In this document: piece by piece, positions 1-9,047 of the stretch | Position numbering within the stretch: position 1 is the first letter of the stretch | Layout of the letters: each line of letters opens with the position of its first letter | NCBI RefSeq assembly: GCF_014203755.1 | Contig: NZ_JACHJS010000001.1 | Coordinates: forward strand, 5,456,001-5,520,000 | Length of the DNA stretch: 64,000 nucleotides | DNA from: Saccharothrix violaceirubra | Lineage (GTDB): Bacteria; Actinomycetota; Actinomycetes; Mycobacteriales; Pseudonocardiaceae | Direction: 5' to 3' | Position numbers and translations under genes: made by a program | Notes under the pieces: model-generated | What the model saw: the letters and a program-made list of their open reading frames with translations, nothing else | Database searches by the model: none | What the model was told of the DNA's origin: nothing

Positions 1-16
1 CGGAGACAGCGAAGCC

Positions 17-1873
17 ATGACCACGCACCCGGTCGTCGCCGAGGTGACCGCCCGCATCGCCGCCCGCAGCGCCGCCTCCCGAACCGCCTACCTCGACCGC
101 GTCACCCTGGCCGCGCAGGACGGTCCCACCCGCCGTGACCTGGCGTGCAGCAACCTCGCGCACGGGTTCGCCGGCATCACCGGCGGCGACAAGGACCTGC
201 TGCGCGCGAACCGCCGGCCGAACGTCGCGATCGTGTCCGCCTACAACGACATGCTCTCCGCGCACCAGCCCATGCACGAGTACCCCGACTGGATCAAGGG
301 CGCGGCCCGCCTGGCCGGCGGCGTCGCCCAGTTCGCGGGCGGCGTGCCCGCGATGTGCGACGGCATCACCCAGGGCCGGGCGGGCATGGAGCTGTCGCTG
401 TTCAGCCGGGACGTGATCGCCATGGCGACGGCCGTGGCGCTGTCGCACGACATGTTCGACGCGGGCCTGCTGCTGGGCGTCTGTGACAAGATCGTCCCCG
501 GTCTGCTGATCGGCGCGCTGTCGTTCGGGCACCTGCCCGCGATCCTGGTGCCCGCCGGTCCCATGCACTCGGGCCTGCCGAACAAGGAGAAGGCCCGCGT
601 CCGCCAGCTCTACGCCGAGGGCAAGGCCACCCGCGAGGACCTGCTCGACGCCGAGGCCGCGTCCTACCACAGCCCCGGGACCTGCACGTTCTACGGCACG
701 GCCAACTCCAACCAGCTCGTCGTCGAGGTGATGGGCCTGCACCTGCCGGGCGCGAGCTTCGTCCCGCCCGGCACGAGGCTGCGCCGCGCGCTGACCGAGG
801 AGGCCGCCCGACGCGCGGTCGAGATCTCCCGGGGCGACGAGTACACCCCGATCGCCCACGTCGTCGACGAGAAGGCCGTGGTCAACGGCGTCGTGGCGCT
901 GCTGGCCACGGGCGGGTCGACCAACCACACCATGCACCTGGTCGCGATCGCGTCGGCCGCCGGCATCGAGCTGACCTGGGACGACTTCGACGACCTGTCC
1001 TCGGTCGTGCCGCTGCTGACCCGCGTCTACCCCAACGGCAGCGCGGACATCAACCACTTCCAGGCCGCCGGCGGCGTGCAGTTCCTCGTGGACACGCTGC
1101 TGGACGCGGGCCTGCTGCACGAGGACGTGCGCACGGTCGCCGGTCCGGGCCTGGGCCGCTACCGGCGCGAGCCCGTGCTCGTCGAAGGCGCCCTGACCTG
1201 GCGTGACGGCCCCGGGCGTTCGCTGGACACCTACGTGCTGCGGCCCGCGACGGACCCGTTCGCGCGCGACGGCGGACTGCGCACGCTGTCCGGCAACCTC
1301 GGGCGCGCGGTGATCAAGGTGTCGGCGGTCGCGGCCGAGCACCGGGTCGTCGAGGCGCCCGCCCGCGTGTTCACCTCGCAGGAGGCGTTCGGTGTGGCGT
1401 TCAAGGCGGGCGAACTGGACCGCGACGTCGTCGTCGTGGTGCGGCAGCAGGGTCCGCGGGCCAACGGCATGCCCGAACTGCACAAGCTCGTGCCCGCCCT
1501 GGGCGTGCTGATGGACCGGGGCTTCAAGGTCGCCCTGGTCACCGACGGCCGCATGTCCGGCGCGTCGGGCAAGATCCCGGCCGCGATCCAGGTGACGCCC
1601 GAGGCCGCCGTGGGCGGACCGCTGGCCCTGGTCCGCGACGGCGACCCGGTGCGACTGGACGCGGTGACCGGCACGCTGGAGGTGCTCGCCGACCTGGCCG
1701 TTCGCGAGCCGGTGGACTTCCCGCCCGGCGCGGACGCGTGGGTCGGCACCGGGCGTGAACTGTTCGGGGCGCTGCGCCACGCGGTCGGCCCGGCCGATCG
1801 GGGCGCGAGCGTGTTCGGCCCGATCGCGGCCTCGCACTTCGCGGGCCGGACCACTCAGGAGGTGTCCCGGTGA
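17..1873 (+). CDS. edd: Phosphogluconate dehydratase (Entner-Doudoroff)
   Basis: This 618-residue protein matches the IlvD/Edd dehydratase family over its whole length. It would convert 6-phosphogluconate to 2-keto-3-deoxy-6-phosphogluconate in the cytosol with a 4Fe-4S cluster. Visible cysteines at family positions are Cys114 (MCDGITQGR), Cys156 (GVCDKIVPG) and Cys223 ([14 protein letters not shown]). The C-terminal [14 protein letters not shown] segment is also typical of the family. A GGAGA stretch at 2-6 is a plausible ribosome binding site. The stop overlaps the GTG of eda by four bases (GTGA), so the two are probably translationally coupled. The pairing with eda favours Edd over dihydroxyacid dehydratase IlvD. 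Confidence 0.95.
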   Translation: MTTHPVVAEVTARIAARSAASRTAYLDRVTLAAQDGPTRRDLACSNLAHGFAGITGGDKDLLRANRRPNVAIVSAYNDMLSAHQPMHEYPDWIKGAARLAGGVAQFAGGVPAMCDGITQGRAGMELSLFSRDVIAMATAVALSHDMFDAGLLLGVCDKIVPGLLIGALSFGHLPAILVPAGPMHSGLPNKEKARVRQLYAEGKATREDLLDAEAASYHSPGTCTFYGTANSNQLVVEVMGLHLPGASFVPPGTRLRRALTEEAARRAVEISRGDEYTPIAHVVDEKAVVNGVVALLATGGSTNHTMHLVAIASAAGIELTWDDFDDLSSVVPLLTRVYPNGSADINHFQAAGGVQFLVDTLLDAGLLHEDVRTVAGPGLGRYRREPVLVEGALTWRDGPGRSLDTYVLRPATDPFARDGGLRTLSGNLGRAVIKVSAVAAEHRVVEAPARVFTSQEAFGVAFKAGELDRDVVVVVRQQGPRANGMPELHKLVPALGVLMDRGFKVALVTDGRMSGASGKIPAAIQVTPEAAVGGPLALVRDGDPVRLDAVTGTLEVLADLAVREPVDFPPGADAWVGTGRELFGALRHAVGPADRGASVFGPIAASHFAGRTTQEVSR

Positions 1874-2496
1874 CCACCGGCGCGGAACTGCTGGACCTGT
1901 CCCCCGTCGTCCCGGTCGTCGTGCTCGACGACGCGGACCTCGCCGTGCCGCTGGCACGGGCGTTGCTGCGCGGCGGCATCAAGGTCATCGAGTTGACGTT
2001 GCGCACGGCCGCCGCGCCGGCCGCGGTGGAGCGGATCGCCGCCGAGGTGCCGGAGATCGTGCTCGGTGTTGGCACCGTGACCACGCCCGAACAGGCCGAA
2101 CTGGCCCGCAAGGCCGGGGCGTCGTTCCTGGTCACACCCGGGTCGACGGACCGGCTGATCGACGCCGTGCTCGACACCGGACTGCCGTTCCTGCCCGGCG
2201 CGGCCACCGTGTCGGAGGCGTTGCGGCTGGCCGAACGCGGCATCACGGCGCTGAAGTTCTTCCCGGCCGAGGCGTCCGGCGGCGTCGACTTCCTCAAGTC
2301 GGTGGGGGCGCCGCTGCCGTCCCTGCGGTTCTGCCCCACGGGCGGCATCACGGTCGAGTCCGCGTCCCGGTACCTGGCGCTGCCGAACGTGGGCTGCGTC
2401 GGCGGGTCGTGGCTGACGCCCGCGTCGGCGTTGGCCGCCGGCGACTTCGACCGGATCGAGGAACTGGCCCGCGCGGCGGCTCAGCTGTCCAGGTAG
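1870..2496 (+). CDS. eda: 2-keto-3-deoxy-6-phosphogluconate aldolase
   Basis: A 208-residue class I aldolase of the KDPG/KHG family, cleaving KDPG to pyruvate and glyceraldehyde 3-phosphate. The Schiff-base lysine is Lys129 in [12 protein letters not shown]. The catalytic glutamate is Glu41 in IELTLR, and [10 protein letters not shown] and FCPTGGI are further family signatures. The GTG start lies inside the edd stop (GTGA). The 3' end overlaps the convergent HAD gene by 16 bp, leaving no room for a terminator between them. With edd it forms a complete Entner-Doudoroff branch. Confidence 0.95.
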   Translation: MTTGAELLDLSPVVPVVVLDDADLAVPLARALLRGGIKVIELTLRTAAAPAAVERIAAEVPEIVLGVGTVTTPEQAELARKAGASFLVTPGSTDRLIDAVLDTGLPFLPGAATVSEALRLAERGITALKFFPAEASGGVDFLKSVGAPLPSLRFCPTGGITVESASRYLALPNVGCVGGSWLTPASALAAGDFDRIEELARAAAQLSR

Positions 2497-3116
2497 CGCA
2501 GGACGCCGGCGATCGAGTCGGCCACCGGCGCACCGGTCGCCTCCAGTCGGCGGCGGTCGGTGACGCCGGTGGTCACCAGCACCACCCGCGTCCCGGCGTG
2601 CTCCGCGGCTTCCGCGTCGTCGACGACGTCGCCGACCAGCACGACGGCCGCCGGGTCAAGGCCCTGGGCGTCGAGGTGGCGCACGAGGTGCTCGGCCTTG
2701 GAGCCGTAGCCCACCGCGCGCAGGCCGTCGACCCGGGTGAACAGGTCGTGGATGCCGTGCCGGGTGATCAGCGGGACGAGGTTGTCGTGGTGGTACATGG
2801 ACAGCAGCGACTGCGTGTGGGAGGTGCGTTCACGCAACGCCTCCACGCCCTCGGCCAGGCCGCAGGCGTCCACGAACGCGTGGTACTCCTCGTGGAAGAT
2901 CACGTCGATGAACGCCCAGTCGTCGTCCGACAGCGACCGGCCCAGCAGTCCCTCGTAGCACTGGAGCAGCGGGCGGCTGAACGTCTCGCGCCAGCGGTCG
3001 ATGGTGATCTCGGGACTGCCGTAGTGGCGGCACACCCGGTTGACCGCCGCGAGCACGGCATGGTTGTCGTCGAACAGCGTGCCGTTCCAGTCCCACACCA
3101 CGTGCCGTGTTTCCAT
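2481..3116 (-). CDS. HAD-family hydrolase (phosphoglycolate phosphatase-like)
   Basis: About 211 residues from the ATG at 3116 (METRHVVWDWNGTLF). A GTG at 3125 would add three residues. HAD motif I is D9-W-N11-G-T, with Asn in place of the usual second Asp, a variant seen in the DWNGTL subgroup. Motif IV is LVGDVVDDAEAA near the C-terminus, and a helical cap lies between. The protein is a cytosolic Mg-dependent phosphatase of unknown substrate. It is convergent with eda and overlaps it by 16 bp. The substrate assignment is only by family resemblance. Confidence 0.8.
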   Translation of the reverse strand: METRHVVWDWNGTLFDDNHAVLAAVNRVCRHYGSPEITIDRWRETFSRPLLQCYEGLLGRSLSDDDWAFIDVIFHEEYHAFVDACGLAEGVEALRERTSHTQSLLSMYHHDNLVPLITRHGIHDLFTRVDGLRAVGYGSKAEHLVRHLDAQGLDPAAVVLVGDVVDDAEAAEHAGTRVVLVTTGVTDRRRLEATGAPVADSIAGVLRYLDS

Positions 3117-3144
3117 CCCCACCACGCCACCCTACGTCTGCCCC

Positions 3145-3150
3145 TATGAT
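3145..3150 (+). promoter_or_regulatory. Candidate -10 box (TATGAT) for the YqeB-like gene
   Basis: TATGAT lies 26 bp before the ATG at 3176 and in the gap left by the divergent HAD gene. A GAAAGA stretch at 3166-3171 could serve as ribosome binding site. The position of this box is the reason for preferring 3176 over the in-frame ATG at 3146, which overlaps the box. Confidence 0.45.
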
Positions 3151-3175
3151 CCGGGCGGGGGTGTTCCGAAAGATC

Positions 3176-3859
3176 ATGGATTCGACGCGCAGGACGACGG
3201 TCGCCGAGCCCGGCTGGCAGGTCGGGCTGGTGTGGGTGGTCTTCCCGCTGCTCGGCGCGGCCCTGCTGTTCGGAGTGGAGCTGATCTCCGGGTGGGTCGC
3301 CGCGCTGGAGTGGGCGCCCGCGCAGGGGATCTTCCGGCTGATCTCGTCGATCCCCTCGCCCTGGGACACCGTGGCCGCGCTCGGCGCGGGCGTGCTGGGC
3401 GGGCTGTTCATCTCCCTGCTGGCCGCCGTCGAGCGGTTGCGCGTCGAAGTCGCCGACGACCACGTCGAGCTGGCGCGCGACGACCACGACCACGCGTACG
3501 ACCGCGGCGCGATCAGCGGCGTGTTCGTCGAGGGCAAGCAACTGGTCCTGCTCGGCGTGGACGGCGGCGAACTGGCGCGTGAGACGTCGGACCTCAGGGC
3601 GTCCGACCTGGAGGAGGCGTTCCGGGCGCACGGTTACCCGTGGCTGCCCGGCGACCCGCACGCCGCCGAGTACCGACGGTGGATCGAAGGCGTGCCGGGT
3701 CTGCCGGTGGGCGCGGAGCCGTTGCTCAAGGCGCGGTCCAGGGCGTTGCGCGACGACAAGAAGGACGACGCGGCCGACCTGCGCGCGGAGCTGGCCCGGC
3801 TGGGCGTGGTCGTGCGGGACGAGAAGAAGCGGCAGTTCTGGCGCACCACCGGCCGGTAG
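3176..3859 (+). CDS. YqeB-like membrane protein
   Basis: About 227 residues. The N-terminal part has two hydrophobic segments (around residues 15-35 and 60-85), separated by a loop with AQGIFRLISSIPSPW. A soluble domain with DGKxLVLLG-like strands follows (FVEGKQLVLLGVDGGELARE). The C-terminal helical region ends with LGVVVRDEKKRQFWR, typical of actinobacterial proteins annotated as YqeB. The in-frame ATG at 3146 is an alternative start. The molecular function is unknown. It is divergent from the HAD gene and just upstream of the DUF3046 gene. Confidence 0.7.
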   Translation: MDSTRRTTVAEPGWQVGLVWVVFPLLGAALLFGVELISGWVAALEWAPAQGIFRLISSIPSPWDTVAALGAGVLGGLFISLLAAVERLRVEVADDHVELARDDHDHAYDRGAISGVFVEGKQLVLLGVDGGELARETSDLRASDLEEAFRAHGYPWLPGDPHAAEYRRWIEGVPGLPVGAEPLLKARSRALRDDKKDDAADLRAELARLGVVVRDEKKRQFWRTTGR

Positions 3860-3872
3860 TACCCTCGCGTCG

Positions 3873-4067
3873 GTGCGCAACACGGTGTTCCGCAAGCTGA
3901 TGGCGAACGAGTTCGGCCAGGTCAGGGCAGAGCTGATGGCCAGTGACCACGTACTGTCCGCGCTCGGGGGGCGTACTCCCGACCAGGCTCTGGACGAGGG
4001 CATCCCGGCCAAGGAGATCTGGGTCGCGGTGTGCGACGCGTTCGAGGTGCCCGAACACCGGCGCTGA
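3873..4067 (+). CDS. DUF3046 small protein
   Basis: A 64-residue protein starting at GTG 3873 ([16 protein letters not shown]). The pattern FRxLMxx[19 protein letters not shown] and [12 protein letters not shown] matches the DUF3046 family, which in many actinobacteria is encoded immediately before recA, as here. The function is unknown. The start is 13 bp after the stop of the YqeB-like gene. The stop codon lies just before the recA LexA box. Confidence 0.85.
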   Translation: MRNTVFRKLMANEFGQVRAELMASDHVLSALGGRTPDQALDEGIPAKEIWVAVCDAFEVPEHRR

Positions 4068-4071
4068 CGTC

Positions 4072-4087
4072 TCGAACACCTGTTCGG
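4072..4087 (+). promoter_or_regulatory. LexA (SOS) box of recA
   Basis: TCGAAC-ACCT-GTTCGG matches the actinobacterial LexA consensus TCGAAC-N4-GTTCGA at all but the last base. It ends one base before the TACACT -10 element at 4089-4094, so bound LexA would cover the promoter. The recA ATG is 132 bp further on. Confidence 0.9.
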
Positions 4088-4088
4088 C

Positions 4089-4094
4089 TACACT
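4089..4094 (+). promoter_or_regulatory. recA -10 promoter element (TACACT)
   Basis: TACACT directly follows the LexA box. A weak -35 candidate CTGACG lies at 4064-4069, inside the DUF3046 stop region. The predicted start of transcription near 4100 would leave a leader of about 120 nt. Confidence 0.65.
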
Positions 4095-4219
4095 GCCCGA
4101 CACTACCGGGTGACCATCCCCGCGGCCGGCACGGTCACCGCCGAAAAATGTCGGACCCCACCCGTACCGTCGGCCCCGACATCGCACAGCGACCTTCAGA
4201 CAACCGAGGTGGATTCCAG

Positions 4220-5263
4220 ATGGCACCCCAGGCACCCGACCGCGACAAGGCCCTCGAACTCGCCCTGGCCCAGATCGACAAGCAGTTCGGCAAGGGCTCG
4301 GTCATGCGGCTCGGCGAGGAGGGCCGCGCGCCGATCGAGGTCATCCCGACCGGCGCGATCGCGCTCGACGTCGCGCTCGGCATCGGCGGGCTGCCCCGGG
4401 GCCGCGTGGTCGAGATCTACGGTCCGGAGTCCTCGGGTAAGACGACGGTGGCGCTGCACGCCGTGGCCAACGCGCAGCGCAACGGCGGCATCGCGGCGTT
4501 CATCGACGCCGAGCACGCCCTCGACCCGGAGTACGCGCGCAAGCTCGGCGTGGACACCGACGCGCTGCTGGTCTCCCAGCCCGACACCGGCGAGCAGGCG
4601 CTGGAGATCGCGGACATGCTGGTCCGCTCCGGCGCGCTCGACATCCTGGTGATCGACTCGGTGGCGGCACTGGTGCCCCGGGCCGAGATCGAGGGCGAGA
4701 TGGGCGACAACCACGTCGGCCTCCAGGCCCGGTTGATGAGCCAGGCGCTGCGCAAGATCACGGGTGCGCTGAACTCGTCCGGCACCACGGCGATCTTCAT
4801 CAACCAGCTGCGCGAGAAGATCGGCGTGATGTTCGGTTCGCCGGAGACCACGACGGGCGGCAAGGCGCTGAAGTTCTACGCGTCGGTGCGCCTGGACGTG
4901 CGCCGGATCGAGACCCTGAAGGACGGCGGCGAGCCGGTGGGCAACCGGACCCGGGTCAAGGTCGTGAAGAACAAGGTGGCCCCGCCGTTCAAGCAGGCCG
5001 AGTTCGACATCCTCTACGGCCAGGGCATCAGCCGCGAGGGCTCGCTGATCGACATGGGCGTGGACCAGGGCATCCTGCGCAAGTCCGGCGCCTGGTACAC
5101 CTACGAGGGCGACCAGCTGGGACAGGGCAAGGAGAACGCCCGCAAGTTCCTGCGCGAGAACCCCGACGTGGGCAACGAGATCGAGAAGCGCATCAAGGAG
5201 AAGCTCGGCATCGGCGCGACCCTGGAGTCCGAGGAGACGGCCGCCGCTCCCGTGGACTTCTGA
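4220..5263 (+). CDS. recA: Recombinase RecA
   Basis: A 347-residue RecA, close to the usual length, with no intein. It forms filaments on single-stranded DNA, drives homologous recombination and triggers LexA self-cleavage. Walker A is GPESSGKTT at residues 68-76, Walker B is [12 protein letters not shown], and the L2/[15 protein letters not shown] region is intact. The ATG at 4220 is chosen because [16 protein letters not shown] is the normal RecA beginning. Expression is likely SOS-controlled by the box at 4072-4087. recX follows only after a 690-bp gap, although the two often form an operon. Confidence 0.98.
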   Translation: MAPQAPDRDKALELALAQIDKQFGKGSVMRLGEEGRAPIEVIPTGAIALDVALGIGGLPRGRVVEIYGPESSGKTTVALHAVANAQRNGGIAAFIDAEHALDPEYARKLGVDTDALLVSQPDTGEQALEIADMLVRSGALDILVIDSVAALVPRAEIEGEMGDNHVGLQARLMSQALRKITGALNSSGTTAIFINQLREKIGVMFGSPETTTGGKALKFYASVRLDVRRIETLKDGGEPVGNRTRVKVVKNKVAPPFKQAEFDILYGQGISREGSLIDMGVDQGILRKSGAWYTYEGDQLGQGKENARKFLRENPDVGNEIEKRIKEKLGIGATLESEETAAAPVDF

Positions 5264-5267
5264 TCCG

Positions 5268-5281
5268 CCGCCTTCGGGCGG
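5268..5281 (+). terminator. UUCG-tetraloop hairpin after recA
   Basis: CCGCC-TTCG-GGCGG begins 5 bp after the recA stop. A five-base stem closed by a C(UUCG)G tetraloop is very stable, but no U-tract follows. It may attenuate rather than fully end recA transcription. Confidence 0.45.
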
Positions 5282-5955
5282 GGTGAGGTTCGCACGGGCA
5301 GGCGGTCCGGTCGCGGCCGGGGTCGACCCCGGCCGGTTCGGACCGGCGGGCGATCCGGTCACGGCGGGTGCCCACCTGGCCGGTTCCGGCGAGCGGTCCG
5401 GACGATGTCGAGCCCGGTCGGCAGACAGTCGGACCGACACCGGTCCCGGCCGACGCCGACGGTTCGACCGAGGCCGGCAGGCGGAGCGATCCGGACGGAC
5501 GCCGGCCACCCGCACCAGGCGGCCCCGCGACGCGGAACCGTTCGACAGCCAGTGGAACCGACGCCGATCCTGACCCGATGCCGACCGGCGGGCGGTTCGA
5601 ACCAAGGCCGGTCTCGCCCGTGACCGACGGGCGGGCGGTTCGACCGGGTCCGGCAGGCCGATCCGGACGGACATCGACCGGCGGGCGGGTCGACCGAGCC
5701 GGTCTCGACCTGGTCCGACAGGCGAGGCGGCCTGACCGGCAAGGCGGTCCGGCAGGCTGCGATCCCGGCAGGCAAGGCGGTCCGGACGGGTGCCGGTGTC
5801 GACGGACCAGTGGGTGCTTCGTCCGGCGGCGGGGTCCGACAGGCAGTCGGGCCGGGCCTGTTCGGCAGGCCGGCGTGCTGCCACGTCGGAAAGAATCGGC
5901 CGGTGGACGGCCGACAGGGACATGTCCCGGCCAGGCCGGGACCGAGGTTCGTCCG
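5282..5955 (+). repeat. Degenerate CGG-rich repeat tract between recA and recX
   Basis: This stretch of about 670 bp is built from imperfect copies of words such as GGTCCGGCAGGC, GATCCGGACGG and GGCGGTTCGACCG. One longer direct repeat, CAGGCAAGGCGGTCCGG, is followed by a near copy. Several frames are open here, on both strands, but their translations are Arg/Pro/Gly-rich without any recognisable domain, so no gene is called. An upstream extension of recX through this tract is formally open in frame from 5368 but is unlikely. A similar tract occurs at about 17386-18060. Confidence 0.7.
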
Positions 5956-6744
5956 GTGGGGAAATTGGTCGACGAGTTCGAGGACGACGGGAGCGACCAC
6001 GGCAGGGACGACGATCCCTGGGCGGCGGTGGCGCCCGGCACGGCGGTGTCCGTACCCGACCCGACCGCACGGTCGGACAGTCGGGACGAGGACGACCCCT
6101 GGGCTTCCGCCGTACCCGGGGTCGGCTCATCCCCTCGTCGTGGCCCGGCCGCCGAGGGGGAGGGGTGGGCGCGGGCAGACCGGCGTGCCACTGGGAAGTC
6201 CACTTCGGACAGTCACGGTCGACGGGCCGCACCGGAGGCGGACGGCGAGGTCGACCCGGCCGCGGAGCGACGGCGGGCCACCGACATCTGCTACGCGTTG
6301 CTCACCGCACGGGCGCGTACCCGGGTCGAGCTGCGGGACGCCTTGGCGCGCAAGGGGATCGGCCCCGGCACGGCCGAGGACGTGCTCGGCCGGTTCGACC
6401 GGGCGGGGTTGATCGACGACGCGGCCTTCGCCGAGGTCTGGGTCCGGTCCCGGCACACGCATCACGGGCTCGGGCGCCGGGCGTTGGCGCGCGAGTTGCG
6501 GCAGAAGGGCGTCTCCGACGAGGTCGCGGCCGAGGCCGTCGCGGCGGTCGACGAGGACGCCGAGCGCGAACGGGCCCGGGAGTTGGTGCGCAAGAAGCTG
6601 CGCGCCATGTCCGCCCTGGACGACCGGACCAAGCTCCGCCGCCTGGTGGCCGCGTTGGCCCGCAAGGGCTACGCCGAGGGACTCGCCTACCGCGTGGTCC
6701 GCGACGAACTCCAGGACGTCGACGACGAGCCGTTCCCGGACTGA
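5956..6744 (+). CDS. recX: Regulatory protein RecX
   Basis: 262 residues from the GTG at 5956 (VGKLVDEFEDDG). The first 95 or so residues are acidic and low in complexity (DDDPWAAV, DEDDPWAS). The remaining part, from about ERRRATDICYALLTARARTRVELRDAL, is a complete RecX domain with its three-helix repeats. RecX binds RecA filaments and limits their activity. The start is uncertain because the frame stays open through the upstream repeat tract. The GTG chosen gives a length normal for actinobacterial RecX. The convergent neighbour is a phosphotransferase. Confidence 0.88.
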   Translation: MGKLVDEFEDDGSDHGRDDDPWAAVAPGTAVSVPDPTARSDSRDEDDPWASAVPGVGSSPRRGPAAEGEGWARADRRATGKSTSDSHGRRAAPEADGEVDPAAERRRATDICYALLTARARTRVELRDALARKGIGPGTAEDVLGRFDRAGLIDDAAFAEVWVRSRHTHHGLGRRALARELRQKGVSDEVAAEAVAAVDEDAERERARELVRKKLRAMSALDDRTKLRRLVAALARKGYAEGLAYRVVRDELQDVDDEPFPD

Positions 6745-6825
6745 TCCCGGGACAGGACCCGCTTTCGGTGGGGTCGGGGACGCACTCCGACGATCGGGCG
6801 TCTACCTGTCACCATCGGCGGGCAC

Positions 6826-7599
6826 TCAGCCGAGCAACGCGTTTTCCCACTCGCGAGTGCGTTGGTCGATGTAGTCCGCGTCGGCCTGCCATGCCTCGCC
6901 GTGCCCCTCGTGCCACAACCGCGTCCACGGCTGCCGTCCCACCGCGGCTTGCGCGGCCAGGAACGTGGACATGGACCGGGTGCGGGCGGCGAGCAGCAGG
7001 ACGAGTTCACGGCGTCGGGTCTCGTCCAAGCCGTAGGCGTCGACGAACACGCGCATGCGGCGACCGGCGTCCGCCCGATTCCACTCGGGATCGGCCGACA
7101 ACGGGACAAAGCCGTGGAGGGCGTACGCGACGTCCCACAGGCGGGTGCCCGGCGCGGCCGTGTCCCAGTCGATGAACGCCCAGTGCGGATCGCCGACGAC
7201 GAGGTTCCAGGGCGCGAGGTCGTGGTGGGCGATGATGTCGGCGCCGTCGGCGGGGATGAGGACCTGCCAGTGCGCGTCCGGCGGCGGGACGAAGTCGGCG
7301 ACCGCGTCGTGGAAGTCGCGGACGATCCGGGCGACGCGCGCGAGGCGGTCGTCGGGGTCGAGCAGGCCGAAGTGTTCCGGCCAGGCCACGTCGCCGGGGA
7401 CGAAGCTCAGCACTTCCCGGCCCTGGTCGTCGATGCCCAACGGCTTCGGCGCGGCGGTGAACCCGACCGCGTGCAGGTGGTCGAGAAGTGCGTGGACGGC
7501 CGGCGTCCAGGGGCCGCTGGGACGGCGGACGGTCCGCCCGACCCGGACCACCCCGGCGCTCATGTTCCCGCCGTGGAGTGGCACCTCGTCGTTTCCCAT
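6826..7599 (-). CDS. Aminoglycoside phosphotransferase-family kinase
   Basis: 257 residues from the ATG at 7599 (MGNDEVPLHGG). The in-frame ATG at 7563 is an alternative. The kinase-like fold is shown by IIAHHDLAPWNLVV (catalytic HxDxxxxN) and AFIDWDTAAPGTRLWDVAYAL (metal-binding Asp). Proteins of this type phosphorylate small hydroxylated molecules. Nothing shows that this one modifies an antibiotic. It lies downstream of the cupin gene on the same strand with a gap of about 44 bp. Confidence 0.8.
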   Translation of the reverse strand: MGNDEVPLHGGNMSAGVVRVGRTVRRPSGPWTPAVHALLDHLHAVGFTAAPKPLGIDDQGREVLSFVPGDVAWPEHFGLLDPDDRLARVARIVRDFHDAVADFVPPPDAHWQVLIPADGADIIAHHDLAPWNLVVGDPHWAFIDWDTAAPGTRLWDVAYALHGFVPLSADPEWNRADAGRRMRVFVDAYGLDETRRRELVLLLAARTRSMSTFLAAQAAVGRQPWTRLWHEGHGEAWQADADYIDQRTREWENALLG

Positions 7600-7643
7600 G
7601 CGGCCACCCTGGCAGGCGCCGGCGAAGTCCTGCCACCGCTTTC

Positions 7644-8111
7644 CTAGCCGACGCGGTGCCGCGTCCAGGTCGGGCTGTCGACGTAGTGGTTGTCGAACCG
7701 GTCCTGGGACGCGCCGATCTCGGCCGGGTCCGCCTGTCCCCGCTGCACGCGGTCGAGCAGGCGGTAGTAGTCGAACCGGCCGATGCCCGGCGTGAACACG
7801 AAGAGCACGTCCGCGTCCTTCCCCGAGGTCGCGCCGAACGCGTGGTGCACACCCGGCGGCACCAGGAGGAAGTCGCCTTCGGCCAGGGTCCGGACCTCCT
7901 GGTCGAGCAGGACGTCGAGGCTGCCGGACACGACGAAGAACAGCTCGGTGGCCTTCGTGTGGAAGTGCGGCGGCGCGCCGTTCGCCCCGGCGGCGAAGCG
8001 GGAGCGGTTGGCGGTCGCCGTCGCCGTGTCGGCCAGCAGGGTGACCGTCGCGGACGGGTCGGCGTCGAGGAGTTCGGCTTCCGGGGAGCGGACGATCAGC
8101 GGCTTTTCCAT
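7644..8111 (-). CDS. Cupin-domain protein
   Basis: 155 residues with a single cupin beta-barrel. The metal-binding region is PHFHTKATELFFVVSGSLDVLL followed by PPGVHHAFGA, giving the usual His/Glu set. The C-terminal extension (GRFDYYRLLDRVQRGQAD) resembles quercetin-dioxygenase-like cupins of unknown substrate. It is divergent from the LysR gene across 87 bp. This suggests that the regulator controls it. Confidence 0.8.
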   Translation of the reverse strand: MEKPLIVRSPEAELLDADPSATVTLLADTATATANRSRFAAGANGAPPHFHTKATELFFVVSGSLDVLLDQEVRTLAEGDFLLVPPGVHHAFGATSGKDADVLFVFTPGIGRFDYYRLLDRVQRGQADPAEIGASQDRFDNHYVDSPTWTRHRVG

Positions 8112-8167
8112 GACTCAAGCTTCGCCTGGAATCACCCTCCGAACAACGACGGAAACCATCGGCAACG

Positions 8168-8183
8168 ATAACCCTGGAGTTAT
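8168..8183 (+). promoter_or_regulatory. Dyad ATAAC-N6-GTTAT, candidate LysR operator
   Basis: The inverted repeat ATAAC-CCTGGA-GTTAT lies in the cupin-lysR divergent gap, 15 bp before the lysR ATG. It resembles the dyads bound by LysR-type regulators, although the T-to-A spacing is 12 rather than 11. Confidence 0.5.
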
Positions 8184-8198
8184 GGATATCCTGCGCTC

Positions 8199-9038
8199 AT
8201 GGAGCGTCGGGACCTGGAGATCTTTCTGACCTTGGCCGAAGAACTGCACTTCGGACGCACCGCCCGACGCCTGCACGTGTCCCAGGCCCGGGTCAGCCAG
8301 ACCGTCAAAGACCTGGAACGCCGGATCGGTGCGCCGTTGTTCGACCGCACCAGCCGCCGGGTCGAGTTGACGCCGCTGGGCCGACGGCTGCGCGACGACG
8401 TCGGCCCCGCGTTCCAGCGGATCACCGAGGGCGTCGACCGGGCCGTGAGAGCGGCCCGGGACACCTCGCTGTTGCGCATCGGCTTCCAGGCACCCGCCGT
8501 CGCCGACCTCGTCCCGCACGTGCTCGGCCGCTACCGCAGGCGCAACCCCGGCGCCGAGGTCCGGATGCGGGAGGCCGACTTCGCCGACCCGTTCGGGCTC
8601 CTGCGGCACGACGAGGTGGACGTGCTGGTCACGCTGTTCCCGGTCGACGAAGTCGACCTCGTCGCGGGTCCCGTCGTGTTCACCGAGCCTCTCGTGCTGG
8701 CCGTGGCCGGCACGCACCCGTTCACCCGACGACCCGAGGTCACGCTCGACGACCTCGCCCGGGACGTGGTGTTCCGGGCCGCGTTCCGGATGGACGCGAC
8801 ACCCGCCGGCCACCCGGTCGAGCACGGCCGGGACGTGACCACGTTCCAGGAACTGCTCGCGGCCGTGGCCGACGGCGAGGGCGTGTGCCCGCTGGGCGCC
8901 CACGCCGCCGAGTACTTCGCCCGGCCCGGCGTCGCGTTCCTCCCCGTCGTCGACGCGCCCGCGGTGGAGTGGGGGTTGGTGTGGCGGCGCGGCGGCGAGA
9001 CGGCCGTCGTCCGGGAGATCGTGGGGGTGGCGGGCTAA
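8199..9038 (+). CDS. LysR-family transcriptional regulator
   Basis: 279 residues. An N-terminal winged helix-turn-helix (residues 1-60, LTLAEELHFGRTARRLHVSQARVSQTVKDLERRIG) is followed by a substrate-binding domain. It probably autoregulates and controls the divergent cupin gene through the dyad at 8168-8183. The inducer is unknown. Confidence 0.92.
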   Translation: MERRDLEIFLTLAEELHFGRTARRLHVSQARVSQTVKDLERRIGAPLFDRTSRRVELTPLGRRLRDDVGPAFQRITEGVDRAVRAARDTSLLRIGFQAPAVADLVPHVLGRYRRRNPGAEVRMREADFADPFGLLRHDEVDVLVTLFPVDEVDLVAGPVVFTEPLVLAVAGTHPFTRRPEVTLDDLARDVVFRAAFRMDATPAGHPVEHGRDVTTFQELLAAVADGEGVCPLGAHAAEYFARPGVAFLPVVDAPAVEWGLVWRRGGETAVVREIVGVAG

Positions 9039-9047
9039 CCTCGTACG

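Noticed and set aside
5368..5955. N-terminal extension of RecX by about 196 residues
   Set aside because: It is open in frame but made of repeat-derived Gly/Arg/Pro sequence. The GTG at 5956 gives a normal RecX length.
4196..6232. Long minus-strand frame across recA and the recA-recX gap
   Set aside because: It is antisense to recA and repeat-derived over the gap. The composition is typical of shadow frames.
6826..7599. Aminoglycoside resistance gene
   Set aside because: Only the general kinase fold is visible. No resistance-specific signature or mobile context is present.
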